DNA from: Flammeovirga sp. SJP92
GTDB taxonomy: Bacteria; Bacteroidota; Bacteroidia; Cytophagales; Flammeovirgaceae
Reading direction: 5' to 3'
DNA length: 64,000 nt
Assembly: GCF_001583495.1 (NCBI RefSeq)
Contig: NZ_LQAQ01000074.1
Coordinates: 1 to 64,000, forward strand
In this document: positions 25,144 to 33,400 of the stretch, in pieces
Numbering within the stretch: the stretch's first letter is position 1
Layout of the letters: each line of letters begins with the position of its first letter
The notes under the pieces: model-generated
Databases searched by the model: none
Seen by the model: only the letters and a program-made list of their open reading frames with translations
Told to the model about the DNA's origin: nothing
Position numbers and translations under genes: made by a program

Positions 25144-27060
25144 TTAGTTTTTTTTGATTTTCAATGTTTTCTGAGCACCAGAATTAAGATCAATGGCTCT
25201 GATAATCATTGGAATATTAGACTGAATTGGTAAATCAATAAACTGAGCAGAACTAATGAATTCATTTTGCAGTTTTCCTTGAAAGTCGATGAGTTGAATT
25301 TTCCGATCACCCAAATCTTGAAAGATCAACTGATCATTTTTCCATTGGAAGTGAATACCGTTCGTCTCTTTTAAATCATTGATAATAATTGAATTGAATG
25401 TTGGTTTGTACTCCTCAAAAGAAGCTTCTTTTAAGAGCGTTGTATTGTTGAAAATAACATGCGACGTGATAGAAGGATAACCGACTATTGCACGTTTGCT
25501 GTTGGCCAGACTATAGTTGTCAGATTGATTTTCGAATACAATGGAAGAGCTTTCGCCACTATAATCTACTTCCCATTGCTTTTCCTTTACTTGAAAAGTA
25601 GTGACTGACTTTTCAGCGATTCCTACTGTCCACTGAAGGTCTTGTGTCATCAATCCTTCCTGTAAAACTCCAAGCAAATTTTCATTATAATCACTCTCTT
25701 TAAAAATATCATTGACAATCAAAACTTTCTCTATAAGACCTAACCCTTCTTTGTAACTCAAGTTACCGTTGTAAGCGACTGATGCATTAGAATAGAGATT
25801 TGAAGCATATTGAGCTCCTGCGAAAGGAATAGCCTCATCAAAAACATATACCTGCGTTGTACTGTTTTTCATCTGATTCAATACCCAATTCAAGATTGAA
25901 TTTTCATCATAAAAGTTTGTGATGTATTGACTTCCAAAAGGGAGTAATAGAAATTCTTTTGTTTCTTGTAGTGTTTTTTTGAAATCTTCCAGTTGTGATG
26001 TAGGAAGGTCTTTTAAGTTGATTAGCGTAACATTTTCTCCCCAAGTATTTTCAATTGAAGTTGTTTGATCATAAATAACCATTGCTTTTTTGGAAGAGTT
26101 TTGAAGATAATCCTCAAATTCCCCACCGTTGATCAATGATACTTTATTCTGATGTATCTTTGAAATGTGCAATTTTGAAATACTGTCAGTACTCAATTTC
26201 AACTGATTCGTAAGGTTGTATTGTTGCCCATGAATACAGCTTGTAATCTGAGTGTTGTTGAGCTGTAAAGGTGATGAAGGAGAGATGTTATGCGTTGAGT
26301 TGAGCGTTATAAATGATACTGCTCCAGTACCATAAACAGTACTCACTTTAGTTTTGTCAATACAAAGTGCAGTTCTGTCATCGACACCAATACCTATAGG
26401 ATTATCGTTGGAATTATGAATATTCCAATACGCTAGCATACTCACAAGCCTAGTCAATCGACCGCGTTCAGCAAAATGAGTATCTACTAAAGTATTAGGT
26501 AATACATTAAGGAAATCATTTTGGAACGTGAAATATTTGGCATCCATGTTATTGAATCCATCTTCAGGATAAAGGCTCCCTTTTTCGGCTGTATAAACAA
26601 TAGAAGCAAGAATTGCCATGCCAGCAGATGTACCGCCAAGCACTACTCCATCTGTAATTTTATCTTCTAATAATTGATGAAAGCTTGAGTTTTTATAATT
26701 AGAGTAATATTTGTTTTGATCGCCTCCTTTAAAGAAAAAGGCTGTGTAACCCCTTAATTCACTGATTAAATCAGCATTATTGGCGTTTGTTCGATCAATT
26801 TTAAAGTCCTTGACTTCTTCAGCTCCTAAAGCTAGAAAGTAATTTTTTAGCCAGTCATCATCGACTTCTGCATAAGAGATAATTGCTACTTTTTTGTTTT
26901 CAGATTGATCTACAAACCACTGATACGGTTCATCAGACCATCCTTCTTTTATCTCACTGCCACCCCCAACTAATAAAAGTGGAATGTCTTGTGCGAATAA
27001 CGATGAATTAAAAATAGAAGAGACAAGGACAGTAAGCATTAGATAGTAATACTGTCTCAT
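25144..27060 (-). CDS. Cyanophycinase with degenerate second S51-like domain
   Basis: This 638-residue exported protein has a signal peptide (to about 23) and an intact S51 domain (25-300): LLVGGGSE, FKGGDQ (Gln at about 115), LGGTSAGMAI (Ser at about 145), VDTHFAERGRLTRL (His at about 195) and GIGVDDRTAL. Residues about 305-500 look like a second, decayed S51 fold: AMVIYDQTT, LLPFGSQ in place of GGDQ, VFDEAIPFAGAQY where GTSAG should be, and GLGLIEKVLIVND. The C-terminal 75 residues (FQDLGDRKIQLIDFQGK) resemble a weak T9SS sorting domain. As the first gene of the cluster it would begin polymer attack at the cell surface. Confidence 0.82.
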   Translation of the reverse strand: MRQYYYLMLTVLVSSIFNSSLFAQDIPLLLVGGGSEIKEGWSDEPYQWFVDQSENKKVAIISYAEVDDDWLKNYFLALGAEEVKDFKIDRTNANNADLISELRGYTAFFFKGGDQNKYYSNYKNSSFHQLLEDKITDGVVLGGTSAGMAILASIVYTAEKGSLYPEDGFNNMDAKYFTFQNDFLNVLPNTLVDTHFAERGRLTRLVSMLAYWNIHNSNDNPIGIGVDDRTALCIDKTKVSTVYGTGAVSFITLNSTHNISPSSPLQLNNTQITSCIHGQQYNLTNQLKLSTDSISKLHISKIHQNKVSLINGGEFEDYLQNSSKKAMVIYDQTTSIENTWGENVTLINLKDLPTSQLEDFKKTLQETKEFLLLPFGSQYITNFYDENSILNWVLNQMKNSTTQVYVFDEAIPFAGAQYASNLYSNASVAYNGNLSYKEGLGLIEKVLIVNDIFKESDYNENLLGVLQEGLMTQDLQWTVGIAEKSVTTFQVKEKQWEVDYSGESSSIVFENQSDNYSLANSKRAIVGYPSITSHVIFNNTTLLKEASFEEYKPTFNSIIINDLKETNGIHFQWKNDQLIFQDLGDRKIQLIDFQGKLQNEFISSAQFIDLPIQSNIPMIIRAIDLNSGAQKTLKIKKN

Positions 27061-27634
27061 GAATCAAATTATGAAATAGGATAAAAACGAGAGATTTTTA
27101 AAAAATATGAAATATAAAAAATGAGATAGGGGGTATGAATCAGCAGTTAAATATGGGCTGTAATCCTTGTAGTCCGAGGTCTTTACAAGGCAAACATTTT
27201 GGCGATATGTTTATTAAAAATAATTTCATTTTCTCTGTTGCTTACCGCAATTAAGTAAATAAAATTTAACGAAACAAGCTCCCCTATAATTTTTTATAAC
27301 TTCTTGTTAAAATCTAATTTTTATTCTGTTAAAACGCAGGTTTTTGAATATATATTCATTTTTATGATAGGTATGGTGTTGTAAATGAATAGAGTAGGCG
27401 AATAAATCCAAATTATAATTTGTTGGGAATAATTTCATTTTCTTACCACAATGAGAATTTCATGCTTAAATAATTCTAATATTAGGAGTGTTATTGTTAT
27501 TTAATTAGTAATTCATAAAATGTTGATTTAACTTAAAAAATAATCTGTTAAAGCAAACAGCATGTGTAACTGACTTTTGATTGAAATGAAAACTGTGATT
27601 TCAGAATATTGAAAGCGATAAATTAAACTTCGAT
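27061..27634. promoter_or_regulatory. Divergent regulatory region upstream of the cyanophycin locus
   Basis: This AT-rich 574-bp gap lies between the first cyanophycinase (minus) and the TPR gene (plus) and should contain promoters for both. A 7-bp inverted repeat, CCTTGTA ... TACAAGG (27165-27190), lies in the only GC-richer patch, about 105-130 bp upstream of the cyanophycinase start; it is a candidate operator or leader hairpin. I found no convincing TTTG/TAnnTTTG pair. No regulator gene is adjacent to the locus. Confidence 0.4.
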
Positions 27635-29053
27635 ATGAAAAAATACCTTATACTATTATTACTGAATCTTTTTATTGTTGCCCCCTCTTTCTGTCAAAAT
27701 CTTGAAGAAGAACTGGATAATGCGATAACACTGATGGAAAACGAGAAGATTGATGAGGCCATTGTTCTATTAGATAGTTTGATTGCAATAGATTCTGTCA
27801 GCAAACAAATTTATTACTTAAAAGGGAGTTCCCATTATCAAAAAAAGCAATATGCATTATCAATTCAAAGTTATCAAAAAGCTTTAGAATTGGACCCTAC
27901 ATATGATAGAGCTATTTTCAACTTAGCCAATGGCTATGAGATGTGCAATAAGCCAGATAGTGCGGAGGTTTATTTCCGAAAATACCTAGAAGTAGAAGGA
28001 GAGAGTTCTTACTCTTATATCAGACTAGCAAATACATTGAGCAGTCAAGGAAAGATGGACAGTGTAATGTATTATTATGAGAGAGCATATGAAGTGGATA
28101 CTACCTATTTGTATGCTATCTACACCTTGGCACAGGAATACTTCATCATGGAGGATTATGTCAAATCAGAAGCTTTTATTGAGAAAGGAAAAGCATTAGA
28201 TGAGAAAAAAGTAGATTTTTATACTTTACAGGGGGCTTTAGAAAGTAGTAGAAACAATTACAATAAAGTAATTGAGATCTGTGAAAAAGCATTGACTATA
28301 GAACCTACCAATTTCGAGATCAATAGGTTATACATTGAATCCACAATGTTACTGAAAACAGACCCTCAGAAGGTTTGTGAGATTGAATATGAAACAAAGT
28401 TTGTGGACTATGGCAATACAAAATTAGAAGAGATTTTGGGGAGTATCAGCGAAAAAGATTATGAAAAATACCTGAAAAGAATCAAAACTGGAGAGATCTT
28501 ATCTTTAGAAGATTATTTACGTTTTTACCTTTCACAGATATACCATCCAAACTTTTCACCTTACTTTAATCAAGATAATGAGGCGATTAAGCAAAGCTGG
28601 AATGAAGAGAATTATGAAGAGTTGGTAAAGCACAGTTCAGAAATCTTTAATAATGTACCTTTAAAATTCCCTGACTTGTATAAGGTATGTAGTGCCTATT
28701 ATTCATTAGATGATATGGAGAATTTCAGAAAGTATTACGCAATTTACTATGGAGTATTGGAAAGCATTCTGGCCACAGGCAATGGTTCTGAACCTGAGTC
28801 GGCTTATATTGTTGTTTCAGCTTCAGATGAGTATGATATCCTATATTATACGCGTTTAAATTCATCAGGCCAGTCATTGGTAAATGAAAAAGGACATAGC
28901 TATGATATTCTTACAACACAATACAATGATGGTGAAGAAGGCAAAGAAAAGAAAGTATATTTCAACATTGACATCCCAATGAAAAGTCTCCATTCTTCTT
29001 TTTCTGCCAAAGCTAAAAAGGGAAAGAAGAAGAAAAAACGTAAAAATAAATAA
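27635..29053 (+). CDS. Exported TPR protein with DUF4919-like C-terminus
   Basis: This 472-residue protein has a signal peptide (MKKYLILLLLNLFIVAPSFCQ). At least five tetratricopeptide repeats span residues 25-240 (YLKGSSHYQKKQYALSIQSY, AIFNLANGYEMCNKPDSAEV, YAIYTLAQEYFIMEDYVKSE). The second half contains YLRFYLSQIYHPNFSPYFNQ and the LYYTRLNSSGQS region, which resemble DUF4919-type Bacteroidota proteins. It ends in a Lys-rich tail (KAKKGKKKKKRKNK) that could contact nucleic acid or the cell surface. It is divergent from the cyanophycin locus, and a functional link is unproven. Confidence 0.75.
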   Translation: MKKYLILLLLNLFIVAPSFCQNLEEELDNAITLMENEKIDEAIVLLDSLIAIDSVSKQIYYLKGSSHYQKKQYALSIQSYQKALELDPTYDRAIFNLANGYEMCNKPDSAEVYFRKYLEVEGESSYSYIRLANTLSSQGKMDSVMYYYERAYEVDTTYLYAIYTLAQEYFIMEDYVKSEAFIEKGKALDEKKVDFYTLQGALESSRNNYNKVIEICEKALTIEPTNFEINRLYIESTMLLKTDPQKVCEIEYETKFVDYGNTKLEEILGSISEKDYEKYLKRIKTGEILSLEDYLRFYLSQIYHPNFSPYFNQDNEAIKQSWNEENYEELVKHSSEIFNNVPLKFPDLYKVCSAYYSLDDMENFRKYYAIYYGVLESILATGNGSEPESAYIVVSASDEYDILYYTRLNSSGQSLVNEKGHSYDILTTQYNDGEEGKEKKVYFNIDIPMKSLHSSFSAKAKKGKKKKKRKNK

Positions 29054-29064
29054 ATGGTGTTGGA

Positions 29065-29226
29065 TAAGTACTAGGACAGAAGAAAAGGGATAATTATAGG
29101 TTAATATTTTTTATTCTAATCGAGGCAGATTTGCAGAGTATAGCTTAGTTACGCGATAAAAATCTAACGAAGAGTAGGATAAAAAAGGTAAGATAAAATG
29201 TCCGTTTTCTTTTGTCCTAGTACTTA
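29065..29226. mobile_element. MITE-like element with 22-bp terminal inverted repeats
   Basis: The left end TAAGTACTAGGACAGAAGAAAA and the complement of the right end (TAAGTACTAGGACAAAAGAAAA) differ at one position in 22. The 162-bp interior is AT-rich and has no coding frame. The outermost TAAGTAC is shared with the foldback family in this window. The element starts 12 bp after the stop of the TPR gene, and no transposase is visible nearby. Confidence 0.6.
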
Positions 29227-30253
29227 ATTAAAGTAACCCTATCAAGATTGAAGTATAGAGATGATTACGAAGGCACATTTTAGTATTTGTGAAGTCAGTA
29301 TCACTTACTTACGACTATTTTAATCTAGGGAAATAAATTTTTCATCAAGTGCTTATCATTGTAAATCTCAAAAAGGAAGAACAACAAGCCCTATTTCAGC
29401 CATTATTTCGAACAAAACTACTCTTAACAATCATTTTGTATAAAATTAGTTTAATGTGAAACAAAATAATCAATGATTCAGTTTATATAAACAGAAGTTA
29501 GATGAATGCGCTTAGTAGATAAGTGATAAAAAAAATTGAGAGGGTTAAGTTCATGAAACACCCAGTTGATGATGTCAGGTGGGTGTTTTTTTATGTTTTA
29601 TTTCAGTTCTCAAAATGCCGAATATCATCTTTGTATATTTTAAAAAACACTTTTTCTGTTTGTCAGCAGGGAGAATAACTAAAAAAAGGTATAAAAATGG
29701 TGTTTTTTTAGGGGGATAATTCGAATTATTTGGAGTTGGAGTTGTTCAGTTTTTGAGTAGTAAATAGTAGTCTTATTCAGCGAAAAAGTGTTATCTGTAG
29801 AGTAAATATCCCTATATTATACAGTTCTAGTCTAGTTTTTTTTTTGATTGTCTAGTGAATTTTGACGATTCGCGATAGGTGGGATACCTGAAAAAATTAT
29901 TTAGTATACAGTTTTTGTCTAGTTGGAAAAATTGATTGGGATTTCAGATCTCTTCATATTTGCTAACGTAGATATTACACTTGTGGTGACCACTTATAAA
30001 AACAAGTGAACGCGAAACCAAACACCACAAGTGTTTATTTACATTCCCTCCTTTTACATGAAAAAGAGCCTACCAAAAAGACGGCAATCTTATGACTGGT
30101 AGACTCTAAATTGAAATTATGTTCAACTTCAAACTGCAATATGAATGAATTATTATTAAATCTCTAATCTATTCTAGATTTTTTCTAGTCTAAATGAATC
30201 TTCGTGATTTTTACAGCTATGGATCATGAAGAAAGCAAGCTTAGTTATGTGCG
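29227..30253. other. Structured non-coding region upstream of the agarase cluster
   Basis: This is over 1 kb without a plausible gene. It contains a terminator-like hairpin (29556-29592), two 20-bp direct repeats (TATACAGTTCTAGTCTAGTT at 29818 and TATACAGTTTTTGTCTAGTT at 29905), a 12-bp perfect inverted repeat ACACTTGTGGTG / CACCACAAGTGT (29977-30034), and an 11-bp inverted repeat with one mismatch at about 30065-30109 (AGAGCCTACCA / TGGTAGACTCT). The density of paired structures suggests small RNAs, attenuators or decayed mobile elements, none of which I can identify. Confidence 0.4.
29556..29592 (+). terminator. Intrinsic terminator of an unidentified transcript
   Basis: The stem AACACCCA / TGGGTGTT is followed by a T-rich run. 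It is 500 bp beyond the TPR gene, with no coding sequence between, so it may end an extended 3' region or a small RNA. Confidence 0.6.
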
Positions 30254-30414
30254 TAAGTGTCAGGACAAAGTTATTTTATTGTAATTCTATTGTGTTTTGC
30301 GATTACTCTCTTCAAAAAACTTAAAAATAGGAACATTATAACTGTGTTTTTTCAAGCGTTGTACTCACAAAAGTAAAGCAGAATTGCTTATCATAAATTT
30401 TGACTTAGCACTTA
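30254..30414. repeat. Foldback element family, copy 4
   Basis: The terminal repeats are TAAGTGTCAGGACAAAG and the complement of TAAGTGCTAAGTCAAAA. The interior matches the other copies (TTTTGCGATTACTCTCTTCA, GTTGTACTCACAAAAGTAAA, GCAGAATT). It ends 71 bp before the GH86 start codon, as copy 1 ends shortly before the phosphatase gene. Confidence 0.55.
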
Positions 30415-30485
30415 TTGGAAACTGTATTCATCTTACTTTAAGTAGTATAGTTTTGGCACTATATCCAATGAAATGAAATTTAAAA

Positions 30486-33400
30486 ATGAACTATTTTTTA
30501 CAAATTAATAAGAGGATTGCCCTTTTGTTAATACTATTCTCATGTGCATACTTCAGTAAAGCACAAGACGTCAACGTAGACGTCAATTTAAATATCAAGC
30601 ACTCTGTCAACGGCGTATCCGAATTTGAAAGGGAAAAATACATGACCCTTCATGGTACCGCTTTCGAAACGGACTGGGATGGAGAAGAAGACAAACTGGA
30701 CTATCTCTTAAATAAACTCGATACGTATTTTGGTAGAGATACAGGTTCTGCTACTTGGAAATTCAGTGCTACTGAAGAAGACCCCAATCGTCCTAACCGC
30801 CCTAGTTTAGAGCACATGAATGAGCTTGGGACTTGGTTAAAAGGGGAATATGAAAAGGATTATCTCACGCATCAGTATGAGAAAAAAAGCCGAGAACTGA
30901 TCGGAGGTACCAATCCTCACCCTACATATCCTACGTTGTCTTGGAATGGCGATGGTGTCACTTGGACAGGTTGGCAACCGATGGATGTGGATGTTTCTGC
31001 AGAATGGGTGGTGAATTACTTGGACATGTTCTTTAGAAAAACGGAAGGTGGACAAGGTGAACCGTTACCTGGTTATTGGGAAGTGATCAACGAACCGGAT
31101 ATGCCTATGATGACGGGACATATGACGTGTACTTCTCAAGAGAAAATCTGGGAATATCATAACCTCGTTGCTCAAGGCGTAAAGGAGCGCTTTGGTGCGG
31201 ATAACCCTTACCGCCCTAAAATCGGTGGTATGACTTGGGGTTTGCATGACTTCCACTTGCCGGATGGTATTTCTCGTTATGACGAAAACTATTTGGATCA
31301 ATGGCTGGATGGTGATGGCTATATCACTTACCACAACATGATGGATTCAGAAGCGAATAATTACAGATCTAACCCTTGGTATCAGTGGGATATTATGTGG
31401 CAAGGTTTTATGGATGCTTGTGGTCCGAACATGGATTTCTACTCGATTCACATTTATGATTGGCCGGGTTGGGATATCAATGCCAACGACCTTCCTTCTG
31501 CAACTCGTGCAGGTGGTCATACAGAAGCGATGCTAGACATCATTGAGTGGTACGATTTACATAAAACAGGAACACGTAAAGAGTTGATTGTTTCTGAATT
31601 TGGTGCTGTAAATGGTACTTATAACCAAAATAACAGACCGGGTGCATTTGACCAGAAAAGAATTGATTGGGAATCTTTAAAACCTTTCAACTCTATGTTT
31701 ATGCAGTTCTTGGAGCGTCCGGATTACATCACAAAGTCGATGCCTTTTACGCCTATCAAAGCGATATGGGGTGATACGCCAGATCAAAACCTTCGTTACC
31801 CATATGCTATGATGCATGACACTGATGGAGACGGTACTTGGGAATGGTCGGAATACATCAAATTCTTTGAATTGTGGAGCAATGTAAAAGGGACTCGTAT
31901 TGACACAAAATCAACCAATAGGGATGTACAGGTAGATGCTTATGTGGATGGAAATAAGATCTATTTGATCTTGAATAATTTGGAAAACAACTCCAAAGAG
32001 ATCAATCTTTCTTTCTATGATGATTATGAAAATCCTGTGCAAAGTGTTTTAGTGAAAAATCTTTACTTGGACATGAACAAAGGAACTTCAGGACAGCCTG
32101 CTTTAGATGTTTTTGAAGTGGAGTCAGCACCTGGAGCAGTGACGTTGAGTAATGATGCCACTATGGTATTGGAATATACTTTTGCAAATACAGTTACTGT
32201 TGATCAGACTTCAGAGGAAACGAAGTTTATGGGAGAAAAGATAGGTTCTGGTTACCATGAATTTGGTAGCGAATTGATTCACGCTAATGGTACCACTTTG
32301 ACAACTTCTGTCAATGGCGTTGTGGTTCCAAGTGGAGACTATGAGGCCACTGTACGTATCTCAGGAGCTTTCTTTAAAGCACATTTAGGATCGGTGTCAG
32401 TAAAGCTAAATGGTGTTGAATTAGAGCATAATAGCAATTGGAGAGGGGCAATGGAAGATCTTAGAAACCAATGGTTAGGTACTTTGGAAATAGATATTCC
32501 GGCAGGTTTATTACAGGCTTCAAATACGATTGAATGTAAAACGAATGCACCAACAGACTGGGCGGCAACACAAATTCAAGTATGGGATTTTTCAAAAGCT
32601 CCAGGTCGTGAAGGTTCTAATGCGGTAGCATTAAATGGCGTCTCAATTGAAGGAGATACGGAAGTAATGCAAGGTCAAAAAGAGGCTTTAAAAGCAGTGC
32701 TTTCTCCAGTAAATGCAACCAACAAAGCGTTAGTTTGGACTTCTAATAACACAAGCGTTGCCACTGTAGATGAGTACGGTGTGGTGACAGGTGTATCAAC
32801 CTCAGGTTCGGCCACGATTACCGCTACAAATACAGATGGAACCATCTCTTCTTCATTTGTGATTTCAGCTATTCCTTATGCTGACACTCCTGTAGCAAGT
32901 CTTTCGATTGAAGAAGGAAACAGTGTAGACGTGGATTTCTATGTTACAACTCCTCTAACATTGAATATTTTACCATTGGATGCGACCAATCAAGAGGCCG
33001 TTTGGTCTTCTTCGAATGATCAAACAGTACAAGTTGATCCAAAATCAGGTAGTGTAACAGGTGTTGCGATTGGAGAATCAGCGGTAATTACAGCGACAAT
33101 TAATGATAATGGCAATGTAATCACTGCTTCTACAACTGTCAATGTGGGAATTGTAGGGGAAGAAAAAGTGTATTGTGATGCCATGGTGAACGAGGTGACT
33201 GGAAACACCAATTATACTTTTGATGTCTTTGTGAATCTTTTGGGTACACGAACACTCAAGGTAGAATTAATGCAAGGAAACACTGTTTTGGGAACTGGAA
33301 CGACCACTACGGAAGTGAAAGGAAAAGATGTTGTAGCAGTGGACTTGGTGTTGAATAATGTACCTGCAGTAGGGAATTATTCATTAAGAGTTTCTGCATT

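Noticed and set aside
30448-30455. TAGTTTTG as the -7 promoter element of the GH86 gene
   Set aside because: It matches TAnnTTTG, but no TTTG element lies at the expected 19-21 bp upstream, so it is not reported as a promoter.
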